The notes under the pieces were generated by a model, which worked only from the letters and a program-made list of their open reading frames with translations, did not search any database and was not told where the DNA came from. Below, in pieces: positions 1 to 9,073 of a DNA stretch of 52,439 nucleotides. The translations under genes were made by a program, and so were the position numbers. Every line of letters starts with the position of its first letter. Within the stretch, counting starts at the first letter, position 1. This DNA is from Veronia nyctiphanis (lineage in GTDB: Bacteria; Pseudomonadota; Gammaproteobacteria; Enterobacterales; Vibrionaceae), in NCBI RefSeq assembly GCF_004116385.1, contig NZ_PEIB01000036.1, positions 1 to 52,439 of the forward strand. Direction: 5' to 3'.

Positions 1-127
1 CATTGTTTTAATAGTATTAAAAATATATTTGGTGATTATTTATGTAGCTAATATTTTTAATAAAAGTTAACTCATTGTTTTAATAGTATTAAAAATATAT
101 TTGGTGATTATTTATGTAGCTAATATT
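1..127. repeat. Direct repeat, two 55-bp copies 72 bp apart
   Basis: Bases 1-55 and 73-127 are identical AT-rich 55-mers beginning CATTGTTTTAATAG, separated by 17 bp. The first copy starts at the window edge, so the array may continue upstream. The rest of the stretch up to 284 is AT-rich and presumably holds the arsH promoter. I see no recognisable operator in it. Confidence 0.9.
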
Positions 128-284
128 ATTTTGATATTAAAAATAGAGATAAGTACGTATTTCACATTACTCATTTGTCTAAATTTGACGACATATAGAG
201 GATGTGATTAATATATGGAAAACCATATATAATGCTCTGTGCGTTTGCTGCAGTGCAAAAATTGATATTGAGAGAATTGAAACG

Positions 285-1004
285 ATGACCCAGTTTGATG
301 ATGAAATGCCAGCGCTGGAAACCAGTGAATTTATGGAGCCTTCCACTGAGCTTCTGAGTAAACCTAAATCTGCGCACCCTGCCAAAATTCTTCTGATGTA
401 CGGCTCCCTGAGAGAGCGCTCGTACAGCCGTTTAGTGGTTGAAGAGTGTCAGCGTTTATTGACAGCGATGGGAGCAGAGACGCGAGTGTTCGACCCATCG
501 GGTCTGCCGCAACCTGATAGCTGTGATGAAACACACCCAAAAGTGGCTGAGCTACGTGAGTTGGTATTGTGGTCTGAAGGTCAGGTGTGGTGTTCGCCAG
601 AGCGTCATGGTTCGATGACTGGCATCATGAAAAGTCAGATTGACTGGATTCCATTAAGTATGGGGGCAGTGCGCCCAACACAGGGTAAAACCTTGGCTGT
701 GATGCAGGTGTGTGGCGGGTCTCAGTCATTTAATGCCGTAAACCAGCTGCGGGTTTTGGGCCGCTGGATGCGTATGCTGACTATCCCAAACCAGTCATCA
801 GTCGCGAAAGCGTTTCTGGAGTTCGATGAGGCAGGAAGAATGAAGCCGTCGTCCTACTACAACCGGATCGTTGATGTGATGGAAGAGCTGTTGAAATTCA
901 CCTTGCTAACCCGCGACCACAGTGACTATTTGGTAGACAGATACTCCGAGCGCGTTGAGAGTGCAGCAGAGTTATCCAAGCGAGTGAATCAAAAGACCAT
1001 TTGA
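285..1004 (+). CDS. arsH: ArsH, NADPH-dependent FMN reductase / organoarsenical oxidase
   Basis: This 239-aa flavodoxin-fold protein matches ArsH closely along its length. Visible marks are the FMN phosphate loop [10 protein letters not shown] (residues 40-49) and the conserved [20 protein letters not shown] and [18 protein letters not shown] blocks. Known ArsH proteins are cytosolic NADPH:FMN oxidoreductases that oxidise trivalent methylarsenicals and reduce quinones or metal ions. I chose the ATG at 285, which gives the usual family length; an in-frame upstream start at 204 would add 27 residues unlike ArsH. No arsR, arsB or arsC is visible nearby, so it stands as an orphan. Regulation is not apparent. 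Confidence 0.93.
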   Translation: MTQFDDEMPALETSEFMEPSTELLSKPKSAHPAKILLMYGSLRERSYSRLVVEECQRLLTAMGAETRVFDPSGLPQPDSCDETHPKVAELRELVLWSEGQVWCSPERHGSMTGIMKSQIDWIPLSMGAVRPTQGKTLAVMQVCGGSQSFNAVNQLRVLGRWMRMLTIPNQSSVAKAFLEFDEAGRMKPSSYYNRIVDVMEELLKFTLLTRDHSDYLVDRYSERVESAAELSKRVNQKTI

Positions 1005-1029
1005 AGGCGCTTCGGTCTCTAGCGCCTTC
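1003..1029. terminator. Terminator-like hairpin between convergent genes
   Basis: A perfect 9-bp stem, GAAGGCGCT/AGCGCCTTC, with a 9-nt loop begins inside the arsH stop codon and lies between two convergent genes. There is no good U-tract on either strand, so its efficiency is uncertain. Confidence 0.5.
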
Positions 1030-1051
1030 GCATAGCTATGTCGAGACCTGA

Positions 1052-1684
1052 CTAACCGATAACATCGGGGTCTTTATCGGGCTTGGCATAGCTGAGCCTG
1101 CCAAGGCGTTTGGTGGTGTGGTAGCCATCAAGGCCAGAAACCGCCACCGTCTCCAATAGCTCGATATCGATAAAGCCATCATCTTGTACCGCGAGCGGCT
1201 CAACAATTACATCGGTGATTTCTCCGATGATCATCACCGTTTGGTTGACTTCGAGTGTTTGGGTTTCGACCAGTTTTAACGCGAACTTCAAACGACTTTG
1301 AGATACAAAAGGTGCGTGTACGTCTTCGATATATTGTTCGTCTAATTTTACTGCTTCGAACTCAGACTGATCTTTTGGGTAGCGCGCTGAAGTTTGATGG
1401 GCTTTCTGCCAGATGTCAGCAGAGACATGGTTAATGGTGTAGCTGCCCGTCATCTGTATATTTTCGAGTGTATCGCGGGTAACGGTATGTGGCCGCACAA
1501 TCATGCCGATCAAAGGTGGGTTTGCCCCTAAATGGAAAACAGAACTGACAATGGCAAGGTTAGTGTTGCCGTTGGCGTCAGCCGTTCCGATAAGGTTGGC
1601 GCTTTTGAAGCCTGATAGGCTATTTATAAATTTTGCCCGAAATCTATCATCACTTTCATCAATGGCGGATCGGCTCCAATGCAT
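1052..1684 (-). CDS. Flavin reductase family protein (flavoredoxin-like split barrel)
   Basis: This 210-aa protein has the flavin reductase-like, FMN-binding split-barrel pattern: SANLIGTADANGNTNLAIVSS near the N-terminus, then PPLIGMIVRPHTVTRDTLEN and GSYTINHV. Members bind FMN and either reduce flavin with NAD(P)H or act as small oxidoreductases; the substrate here cannot be told. I start at the ATG at 1684 because it has a good ribosome-binding site (AAAGGAAACAAA) and matches the family start. An upstream in-frame ATG at 1747 would add 21 residues without such a site. It converges on arsH. A shared redox role with arsH is possible but is only inference. Confidence 0.85.
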   Translation of the reverse strand: MHWSRSAIDESDDRFRAKFINSLSGFKSANLIGTADANGNTNLAIVSSVFHLGANPPLIGMIVRPHTVTRDTLENIQMTGSYTINHVSADIWQKAHQTSARYPKDQSEFEAVKLDEQYIEDVHAPFVSQSRLKFALKLVETQTLEVNQTVMIIGEITDVIVEPLAVQDDGFIDIELLETVAVSGLDGYHTTKRLGRLSYAKPDKDPDVIG

Positions 1685-2061
1685 TTTGTTTCCTTTTTTC
1701 GTGTTATTAGCAGACAGGATTACTGAGTGTAAGCATTTTTCGATCACTCGTACTATCGACAGTTTCTGCTTTTACTGATTTGATCAAAAGAAATTTGCGT
1801 GTGGATTAATTCCTCATAATGACTGGTTATTGAGCGGGTGAGCATTAATGTGATGATCAAATGTTGTGTTAATTAGTTATTCGTGAATGTGTTGGCAGAG
1901 GGTACGTCTAATCTGAGGCAAAAAGTGTGTTTTCTGTCGATCAACCCAAGTAACGATGAATGATTCAACTGCGCGTTTAGTAGTATGAAGTGTTCTTTTT
2001 AAAAGCATTACAATCCAACATAGATTGTATTCATTCAACGTGATAAAAGTTGGACAAAAAT
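1685..2061. other. Intergenic region between divergent flavin reductase and azlC
   Basis: About 375 bp carries the 5' ends of two divergent genes. The sequence is AT-rich. I recognise no operator, repeat or RNA, and the short reading frames here look spurious. Confidence 0.5.
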
Positions 2062-2787
2062 ATGAGTTCACAGATTGAAATTGAGTCGTCTAGGAATGAC
2101 AAGGCACACTCTTGGCACCATTTTCGGCGCGGTGCGCTGGATGCCTCTCCACTGTGCCTTGCTGTTATGCCATGGGGGTTACTCGCAGGCTCTTTTGCGA
2201 TTGAAGCTGGTTTGGATCCTTTTCAGGCGCAAGCAATGTCAGCGATTGTGTTTGCTGGTGCCGCCCAGCTTGCAGCGACAGGTATGATGAAAGCTGATGC
2301 CTCGCTGTGGATCCTCATGATGACGACCGCGATCATTACCTCACGGCACCTTTTGTACAGTCTTTCAATGCGTGACCGTATTAGCCCATTACCCGCCAAG
2401 TGGCGGTTTGGTTTGGGTTTTTTACTCACTGATGAGTTATTTGCTGTGACGGCGGGAAAGCCCCCAGAGGACTTTAACCGCTGGTATGCGTTGGGCGTCG
2501 GACTTTGGTTTTATATCTGCTGGAACGTCGCAAGTTTTGTTGGCATTGTGGCAGGCGAGCTTATCCCGAACTTAGAGAATGTCGGCCTAGAGTTCGCCAT
2601 TGCGGCGACGTTTATCGCTATTGTGGTGCCTATGGTAAAAAATATTCCGACACTTGCAACGGTGATAACGGCTTTGGTTTTGTCAGTCGCGTTTGAAAGC
2701 CTGCATGTAGACGGTGGGATGATGATCGCTAGCGTGTTGGCAATGGTTGTGGGTTTCTTCTGTCACGAGTGGAGGGATGCATTATGA
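2062..2787 (+). CDS. azlC: AzlC family branched-chain amino acid exporter, large subunit
   Basis: This 241-aa integral membrane protein has the AzlC hallmarks: the PLCLAVMPWGLLAGSFA helix, SAIVFAGAAQLAATGM, and TSRHLLYSLSMR followed by LLTDELFAV. AzlC pairs with the small subunit AzlD to export branched-chain amino acids or analogues (BrnFE/YgaZH family). The ATG at 2062 lies about seven bases after a GGA; an upstream TTG at 2050 is less likely. Its stop overlaps the azlD start (ATGA at 2784-2787), so the two are translationally coupled. Actual substrates in this organism are unknown. Confidence 0.9.
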   Translation: MSSQIEIESSRNDKAHSWHHFRRGALDASPLCLAVMPWGLLAGSFAIEAGLDPFQAQAMSAIVFAGAAQLAATGMMKADASLWILMMTTAIITSRHLLYSLSMRDRISPLPAKWRFGLGFLLTDELFAVTAGKPPEDFNRWYALGVGLWFYICWNVASFVGIVAGELIPNLENVGLEFAIAATFIAIVVPMVKNIPTLATVITALVLSVAFESLHVDGGMMIASVLAMVVGFFCHEWRDAL

Positions 2788-3086
2788 TTTGGTTTTCTAT
2801 CTTCGCAATGACAGCCATTATTTTTCTCAGTCGCTATCTTTTTTTATCGCCGGGTTTGCCATTAAAAATATCGGACAAGCTACGAGATTTTTTATCGTTC
2901 TCCGCACCTGCGGTACTAACCGCGCTCTGCGCACCGATCGTCTTCTTAAGAAATGGGCAATTGGATATATCTGCTGATAATCCCTACTTGGTCGCTGCAT
3001 TGGCCGCCGTATTGTTGGCCTATTTCACCCGAAAAATGTTGTTGACTGTTATTGTCAGTTTTCTGGTCTTTTTCTTTTTCAAATAA
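2784..3086 (+). CDS. azlD: AzlD family small subunit of amino acid exporter
   Basis: This 100-aa hydrophobic protein has about four membrane segments and the AzlD-like motif SRYLFL near residue 16. It starts with the ATG that overlaps the azlC stop, with the ribosome site GGAGGG at 2771-2776 inside azlC. It is the expected partner of AzlC in a two-component exporter. The stop is followed within five bases by a strong bidirectional terminator. The family assignment rests on size, topology and position more than on long motifs. Confidence 0.87.
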   Translation: MIWFSIFAMTAIIFLSRYLFLSPGLPLKISDKLRDFLSFSAPAVLTALCAPIVFLRNGQLDISADNPYLVAALAAVLLAYFTRKMLLTVIVSFLVFFFFK

Positions 3087-3118
3087 AAAACCGGAGCAAG
3101 GCTCCGGCTTATTTTCCT
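3081..3118. terminator. Bidirectional intrinsic terminator
   Basis: Stem CCGGAGC/GCTCCGG (3091-3107) with a 3-nt loop. It is followed by a T-rich run on the plus strand and by TTTTTTATTT on the minus strand. It serves both azlD and the convergent FG-GAP gene. Confidence 0.9.
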
Positions 3119-3128
3119 TTATCATCGC

Positions 3129-4649
3129 CTAGCCATTTTTTGGCTTTATCAACAAAACCTTTGATTGAAGCTCAGGCTCATCAAGTCGCGAATATTTCAG
3201 AAGCAACTCATCGATGCCATCATTATCAATGTCGGCAGTAGTCACATCATCGCCCTGGCCAGGAATGTCGACTGACAGGCTTTTGCTAATTCGCTCAAAG
3301 CGCTTTGAGGAAGTGTTTGCAAAGAAAACTTTTAATTTGGTGTCACCGCTTGAGAGCACCAGATCTTTCAGGCCGTCTCCGTTGAAGTCTGCAAGTTGGG
3401 CAAGCGCATTTCCTGCTGTTCCTGAGTTGATACTGAAGCTGAGCTCGGTTTCTTTGTTGAGAATCGGCTTGGAGGAAAAGCTATTGTCTTTATTCATACC
3501 GAACAGATAAATGTCCTGATCGACACTACCTGATACCAGTGCGCTGATGATCTGGGATACGCCAATATCAATACCGCTAAGCATCATTTCTTTGCGGTTA
3601 TCATTGTCGATATCTACCATTTTTAGGCCACCCAGTGTCCCATCAGCAGTTAATACTGCATCGGGCTTATCTTTGAACGAGAGTGTGTTGGCCTTCTTGT
3701 GACCGAGATGAATTTCGTAGTCGTTGTTGCGATCGAGTGCACCCGTACTGGTTGTCTTAACCACAATCAGATCAGGAATATCATCATTATTAAGGTCTTC
3801 AAAGTGTTCAATACGACGTAACGACAGGTTGCTTTGGTCCAACGTTCGCCCGTCTGCGTCTTTTTTGTTCCACCACTCATCGATTAAAAAGTCTGCCTTA
3901 AGCGGAACGATATTGGGCTGTTGACTGAAAAGTGCATCTTTTGTCTGTGCGTAATAGCTGATTTGCCCGTTCTGTAGCTCAATCAGATCGTCGAGGCCAT
4001 CGAAGTTGAGGTCTTCCATCAGGATTTCAGGTGGCCGATAAGTCACCACCTCGCCATTGATTGTCGCTTTCGCGGCAATGGGGTAGTCGCGTTTCAACAA
4101 GCCTTTATCGCTGAATTTGAGCACACTGACTTGATTGAAACTTTGAATCAGTACTTCTGCCACCCCGTCACTGTTGTCATCAAACAAAAAATCATCTTTT
4201 GCCAAATAGTCGCTGTTTTTATTTGGCATCGTGGTAGAAACGTTCGCCACATTTTCAAATGGGTTGACCGCTGATGGGTTGAACAAAAAGAGTGTGTCAG
4301 AAGACAGGAAATAGATTTGCTGATTTATCCCTTCCTGATATTGACTGACATCAAACCGTTGGAGGCTATCCGGCACCAGTATCTCTCTGGCTTTGACGTA
4401 CTCGCGAGCGGAATTGTTTGTGTATATCTGGAGCACGCGTTGGTTGTTTTGAGCCCCCAATACTATCAGCTCTTTCCCAACTGCAGGCAGCAGTTCAACA
4501 GCCATGACTGGGTGGGTAACCACCATACCCGTCTCTAAAGCGACGATATCTGATTTGAGTTTACGGGAGTCAGCATAACTTACTGTCGATGAAAGAAGCA
4601 GCGCAGAAACGCATGCTGAGAGAAGTGCTTTACGTACGAACGTTTTCAT
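3129..4649 (-). CDS. Secreted FG-GAP/VCBS repeat protein
   Basis: This 506-aa protein begins with a Sec signal peptide (MKTFVRKALLSACVSALLLS, cleavage near VSYA). It contains six EF-hand-like calcium loops of the FG-GAP/VCBS type: DDNSDGVAE, DLNFDGLDD, DLNNDDIPD, DIDNDNRKE, DFNGDGLKD and DIDNDGIDE. Such repeats build seven-bladed integrin-like propellers that bind calcium and mediate surface or protein contacts; no catalytic domain is visible. I start at the ATG at 4649, where the signal peptide begins, rather than 12 codons upstream. It stands alone and is probably periplasmic or extracellular. Its ligand is unknown. Confidence 0.85.
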   Translation of the reverse strand: MKTFVRKALLSACVSALLLSSTVSYADSRKLKSDIVALETGMVVTHPVMAVELLPAVGKELIVLGAQNNQRVLQIYTNNSAREYVKAREILVPDSLQRFDVSQYQEGINQQIYFLSSDTLFLFNPSAVNPFENVANVSTTMPNKNSDYLAKDDFLFDDNSDGVAEVLIQSFNQVSVLKFSDKGLLKRDYPIAAKATINGEVVTYRPPEILMEDLNFDGLDDLIELQNGQISYYAQTKDALFSQQPNIVPLKADFLIDEWWNKKDADGRTLDQSNLSLRRIEHFEDLNNDDIPDLIVVKTTSTGALDRNNDYEIHLGHKKANTLSFKDKPDAVLTADGTLGGLKMVDIDNDNRKEMMLSGIDIGVSQIISALVSGSVDQDIYLFGMNKDNSFSSKPILNKETELSFSINSGTAGNALAQLADFNGDGLKDLVLSSGDTKLKVFFANTSSKRFERISKSLSVDIPGQGDDVTTADIDNDGIDELLLKYSRLDEPELQSKVLLIKPKNG

Positions 4650-5021
4650 TAATATTCCATCTATCAAATTACACGCTGTATTCAACTGCTCAATTCAGCA
4701 TTAGTTATCTCATTTACAAGTGTTTAATATTGATTAGCAACTTGAATCTTCTGTCTTTGAGAGTCAGCACGCCATAATTGCCTCCGGCCCAGCACGTTGC
4801 ACAAGACCTCGATTTTACAACCCAGAGTGAGGCCTAAATACACAGGATGTACTATGTAGCTGATTCGTTGTCGTTCCAAAATTGTAATGCGACTCATTTC
4901 ATAATTAAGACAGAGTAGAGTTCAACAGCTTGATGCTTATTCCACAAGCGAGAATTCGGCGCTCAGCGGCAAATTGAGGTTTTGTTACTATTCAGCGTGA
5001 CAAAGACGGATAAGGATAACG
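4650..5021. other. Divergent promoter region
   Basis: About 370 bp lies between the FG-GAP gene and the S9 peptidase. It must hold both promoters. I see no clear operator, repeat or RNA structure beyond weak AT-rich boxes. Confidence 0.4.
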
Positions 5022-6848
5022 ATGATGAATGATTTTAAAACATATAGCGCTGAAGCCTTTTTCGATAATACCTCTTATCGTGGTACAGAGTTTTCGAAAG
5101 ACGGAAGCAAGATTTTACTGAGTTGCGATGAAACGGGAGTGTATCAACTTTATCGCTTAGACATTGCGTCAGGCACTAAAGTGAAGCTGACTGATAGCAA
5201 AGACACTGTGCATCCTGTCCGTTATTTCCCTGAAGATGATCGCTGTTTGTATATGAGCGACAGCGGTGGTGATGAGCGTTTTCACGTCTACGTACTCTCG
5301 GCAGATGGCGCAGTCACAGACCTAACCCCTGGCGAAAAAGTACGCGCAATATTCAGCCGCTTCTCAGCGGATGGCCGTTCTTTCTATGTTCAAAGCAACG
5401 AGCGTGATGAGCGAGCAATGGATCTGTATCGTTATGATGTAGAAAGCTATGAGCGCGAGCTGGTATTCCAAAATGACACTGGCTTTTCAACAGGTAACGT
5501 CAGCCCTGATGGTCGTTATGTCGCACTAACTCAGAATAATTCGAATACCGATTCTGACGTTTACCTTGTCGACCTAGAGTCCACGGATAAAGTACCTGCA
5601 AAAGTAACTTCGTTTGATTTTGCTGCACAAAATCATCCGTTATCCTTCTCTACAGACTCCAAAACGCTCTACGTCGGCACCAACGCGACCGGCGAATTTA
5701 CCAGTGCTCTGGCCATTGATCTCGAAACTTTAGAAGCGACTCCGTATCTTGAAGAAAAATGGGATATTGTTTTCCTGAACTTCTCTTCATCGGGTAAGTA
5801 CCGTGCACATTGCATTAATGAAGATGCCAGCATGCGCCTTGTGGTTACTGATATGGAGAGTGGTGAGTCTATTTCACCTCCTTCAATTCCTGAAGGGCAA
5901 ATTTGGTCGTATTCGTTTTCAGCAGACGAAACCAAGCTTTCTTTTTACCTCGATACCGACACATCACCTACTGACCTGTATGTATGGGATATCGTCAGTG
6001 GGGATGTGAAGCGACTGACACACTCGTTAAGTTCACAGATGACGCAAGAGCATTTGGTCGGTGCGACGGTGGAGCGTTTTGAGAGCTTCGACGGTCTCAC
6101 AGTGCCGGGTATCTTGTATAAACCGAAACAAGCGAGCGCTGATAAGCCTGTGCCAGCAGTGATTGAAATTCATGGTGGTCCGGGTGGCCAGAGTGTGACG
6201 GGTTATAATCCTGTTCGCCAGTTTCTTGTTAACAACGGTTATGCGGTATTTGCAGTCAATAACCGAGGTAGCTCTGGTTACGGTAAGACATTCTTCCACC
6301 TTTCCGATCGTAAACATGGTGAGGTGGATCTTGATGATATCGTTTGGGGTAAAAAATACCTTCAATCGCTGGACTGGGTTCAATCTGAGAACGTAGCTGT
6401 CATGGGTGGAAGCTATGGTGGCTATTTAACCGCGGCAGCACTGACCTTCAGACCAGAAGAGTTCAAACTGGGGATTAATATCTTTGGTGTGACTAATTGG
6501 GTACGTACGTTGGATCCGGCGTCTATTCCACCATGGTGGGAAAGCTTCAAAAAAGCACTCTACGATATGATGGGTGACCCAGCGACAGACACAGAGCGTC
6601 ACCGTCGCATATCGCCGCTGTTTCACGCCCACAATATCACCAAGCCATTAATGGTTGTTCAAGGTGTTAACGACCCTCGCGTACTCAAGATTGAGAGCGA
6701 CGAGTTGGTAGAAGCAGCCCGTAAGAACAATATTCCAGTTGAATATGTAGTTTTCGACGATGAAGGACACGGTTTCACGAAAAAAGCGAACCGCATAACT
6801 GCGGCAAATGCTTTCCTCAGCTTCCTTCAGGAACACATGCCAGCATAA
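5022..6848 (+). CDS. S9 family prolyl oligopeptidase-like serine peptidase
   Basis: This 608-aa protein has an N-terminal WD40/TolB-like beta-propeller (about residues 20-330) and a C-terminal alpha/beta-hydrolase peptidase domain. The oxyanion segment HGGPGGQ precedes the nucleophile motif GGSYGGY with Ser464. The remaining triad residues are Asp551 (in NDPRV) and His583 (in EGHGF). Members cleave short peptides after proline, acyl-amino acids or dipeptides; which applies here is not visible. There is no signal peptide, so it is probably cytoplasmic. Two adjacent ATGs (5022, 5025) follow the ribosome site AAGGA. A strong terminator follows. Confidence 0.93.
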   Translation: MMNDFKTYSAEAFFDNTSYRGTEFSKDGSKILLSCDETGVYQLYRLDIASGTKVKLTDSKDTVHPVRYFPEDDRCLYMSDSGGDERFHVYVLSADGAVTDLTPGEKVRAIFSRFSADGRSFYVQSNERDERAMDLYRYDVESYERELVFQNDTGFSTGNVSPDGRYVALTQNNSNTDSDVYLVDLESTDKVPAKVTSFDFAAQNHPLSFSTDSKTLYVGTNATGEFTSALAIDLETLEATPYLEEKWDIVFLNFSSSGKYRAHCINEDASMRLVVTDMESGESISPPSIPEGQIWSYSFSADETKLSFYLDTDTSPTDLYVWDIVSGDVKRLTHSLSSQMTQEHLVGATVERFESFDGLTVPGILYKPKQASADKPVPAVIEIHGGPGGQSVTGYNPVRQFLVNNGYAVFAVNNRGSSGYGKTFFHLSDRKHGEVDLDDIVWGKKYLQSLDWVQSENVAVMGGSYGGYLTAAALTFRPEEFKLGINIFGVTNWVRTLDPASIPPWWESFKKALYDMMGDPATDTERHRRISPLFHAHNITKPLMVVQGVNDPRVLKIESDELVEAARKNNIPVEYVVFDDEGHGFTKKANRITAANAFLSFLQEHMPA

Positions 6849-6862
6849 TTGCTAAAGAAAAA

Positions 6863-6889
6863 GCCACCTCAGATGAGGTGGCTTTTTTT
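6863..6889 (+). terminator. Intrinsic terminator after S9 peptidase
   Basis: Stem GCCACCTC/GAGGTGGC, loop AGAT, then seven Ts. The minus strand also gives five Ts after the stem, so it can also end the convergent YjbH-family transcript. Confidence 0.93.
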
Positions 6890-6898
6890 ATGAACGGA

Positions 6899-8995
6899 CT
6901 ATTTCGCGACAAACTCCATAAAGGCTTCCCGCATCCGTCCCTCGTGAGACTTGAGGTAGAGAGGGGATAGCCGGTCTCTGTTGAAGTAACGCCTGTCTAT
7001 ATCGTGCTGCAATGTCGGCTCCCAAATTGCGTTTTGCGTAATTCGGTTGTCAGTACCAGATATCTTAGTATGGTAACCCCATTGCCATTGATCAATACCC
7101 GTGATTTGTACGATTTTAGGCTTCATTTCTTTACGCGGTGTCAACGGGAAGCTCAAATTCATACCAGCATAGTCTTCGCCTGATCGATGTGCTTCAAGCG
7201 TTACACGCAGATCGCCAAACCAGTGATGGGATTTTATCGAGTAGCCAGCATCACCTACCCAGTACTCACCATTTTGTACTTCTATCGCCCAGTCCAGCTC
7301 TGGTGCGTAAAAGCGATAGCTTCTCAAAAGCGGCGTTGCTTCCTTACCTGTTTTCTCTTGGCTGAAACTGCCTGTAGTCAGCGTAAACTTATGCCGGCCA
7401 GAGGGAGATTGCCACTGTGTCTCATTGAGAACGCCATGGTAGTCTTTGTATGTTTTACCTACGCTGAATTGGGAAAATATGCCATAGGGCAAGTCGAAAG
7501 CCTGATGAAATAGGGCTCTATCGATGCCTCTTTCGTGGGGGGTGATAGGGTGCCACCAATAATCACGGACATCTTGGCTCGTGGCTACGGGGGTCATATG
7601 TCTGATATCAAGACTGCCGCCCGGCCAGATATCAACGACTAAATTTGTTGCAAGTGCCAGAGAATAATCGAAAACGCCAAACTCTGTACCAGCAGTCGAA
7701 AGCAGGCTTGGCGATAGGTTTATTTTTGGTGTTATTGCAGAAAAACTGAGCTCTTTTTCATTTTTTGCCCAATTTACGGCTCTGTATTTCCGAAGGGTAT
7801 TAAATGTGTCATAGTTAAGTTCACTGCTTGCCCGCTCTCCCGCCAGGAACTCTCGGACTGTTTTTCCATCCCCAGTAACTTCCAGCATGGGTAGTTTATT
7901 GTTGAGCAAAAAGACTTGAAACTTACCGCTTTCATATTTACTGATCAGGCCAAGTGCGACACCAATAGCATCTAATTCATTGTGATTGAATGTACTGTTT
8001 TCGAAAGCGACAGAGTACACGGTATCACCATGGTGTTCGCGAACAAACTGGAAGCCGTATTGAGAAAGGGTTGTTTTAATGATGTTTGTTTTTAACTCAC
8101 CCACATCGGTGTTGATAATTCGCTCCATGCCTTTCGGTGCAGCAATGTTTTCTGATGAAATCGTTGGGTAACTTTCAAGTTCTGTGCGTGGTGTTTGTAT
8201 TTGGTGGTGACGTGAGTATTTTTGCTGAGAGTCAGACAAGCGAAAAGGAACACGAAGCTCAATTCCTACATAACGATTATCGCGGTTAGTTGTTGCGCTG
8301 TTTGAATAAGCTTGAAGCTTTGCAGATGCCTCAGCCTGAAAAGGTAACAGGCCTTTTGGGGTGAAGAGCTTTAAGCCAGCGTTATAGCCGGTGCCGTCAT
8401 AATCGCCCGCGAGTTGCAACCAATCGGTCGCTTGCCACTCAATGCCACCAAATGGACCACTAAGGAAATTAATACCCATCTGATTTCGTTTATTGCTCTT
8501 GCCATATCCTGCACTGATTTTGATGTTTGAATATGTCAGGCTCGCCACACCGTAGGTGTTGTCGTGATAGTTTGCAATGCCGCCAGCATCCTGCATACCG
8601 ACTGCTACGCTTAGCGGTGAAGAGGGAAACCAATTTTCAGTTGATGCTTTAATTGAGAATGAAAGGTCGCTACTCGCATCACCGTATCCGGTATCTCCAT
8701 CAAACCGCTTATAGGTATTCTGCACAGTAAATTCGACACCGGGGAGTATGCCTAAACCGAATAAAATAGTGTTGTGTGCACCGATACCGTAACGTGTTTT
8801 GAAGTTAATATTATCTTCATGGTGCCAGGCCGTGCTTACTTCACCGAAGTCGAGTGTACTCGCATTAGGTACGCGTAAAACCCCGGTATATCCCGTTTGG
8901 GCGAAGCTCGTGTTGAGGCTATTTTCTGCTTCAGCGGAGAATGACGTGGGCAGGAGTAAACCTGCAAAAAAAGCGAAACGAATAGAAGTTGCCAT
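6899..8995 (-). CDS. YjbH-family outer-membrane protein (exopolysaccharide-associated)
   Basis: This 698-aa protein has a Sec signal peptide (cleavage near FSAEA) followed by the pattern of the YjbH/DUF940 family: a TGYTGVLRVPNA opening, many alternating beta-barrel strands, a GPFGGIEWQATDWL block and a KYRAVNWAKNEK-like central segment. YjbH in E. coli belongs to the yjbEFGH exopolysaccharide locus and is an outer-membrane barrel; vibrio homologues are often solitary, as here. No yjbEFG genes are seen. A strong terminator ends about 18 bases before the start codon, so expression may depend on read-through or a promoter overlapping it. The ribosome site is weak. Confidence 0.82.
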   Translation of the reverse strand: MATSIRFAFFAGLLLPTSFSAEAENSLNTSFAQTGYTGVLRVPNASTLDFGEVSTAWHHEDNINFKTRYGIGAHNTILFGLGILPGVEFTVQNTYKRFDGDTGYGDASSDLSFSIKASTENWFPSSPLSVAVGMQDAGGIANYHDNTYGVASLTYSNIKISAGYGKSNKRNQMGINFLSGPFGGIEWQATDWLQLAGDYDGTGYNAGLKLFTPKGLLPFQAEASAKLQAYSNSATTNRDNRYVGIELRVPFRLSDSQQKYSRHHQIQTPRTELESYPTISSENIAAPKGMERIINTDVGELKTNIIKTTLSQYGFQFVREHHGDTVYSVAFENSTFNHNELDAIGVALGLISKYESGKFQVFLLNNKLPMLEVTGDGKTVREFLAGERASSELNYDTFNTLRKYRAVNWAKNEKELSFSAITPKINLSPSLLSTAGTEFGVFDYSLALATNLVVDIWPGGSLDIRHMTPVATSQDVRDYWWHPITPHERGIDRALFHQAFDLPYGIFSQFSVGKTYKDYHGVLNETQWQSPSGRHKFTLTTGSFSQEKTGKEATPLLRSYRFYAPELDWAIEVQNGEYWVGDAGYSIKSHHWFGDLRVTLEAHRSGEDYAGMNLSFPLTPRKEMKPKIVQITGIDQWQWGYHTKISGTDNRITQNAIWEPTLQHDIDRRYFNRDRLSPLYLKSHEGRMREAFMEFVAK

Positions 8996-9012
8996 GTAAA
9001 ACTCAAAGCTAC

Positions 9013-9047
9013 AAAAAACAAAAAAGCAGGCGAAAATTTCGCCTGCT
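9013..9047 (-). terminator. Strong intrinsic terminator between lipoprotein and YjbH-family gene
   Basis: On the minus strand an 11-bp-arm hairpin (9025-9047, AGCAGGCGAAA against its complement around one central base) is followed by TTTTTGTTTTTT. It lies after the large lipoprotein gene and directly before the YjbH-family start at 8995. Confidence 0.92.
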
Positions 9048-9073
9048 AATACTTACCGAATGGTATTCATGCG

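Noticed and set aside
7138-7513. Plus-strand reading frames inside the YjbH-family gene.
   Set aside because: They are shadows of a long well-supported coding frame and have no ribosome sites or recognisable features.
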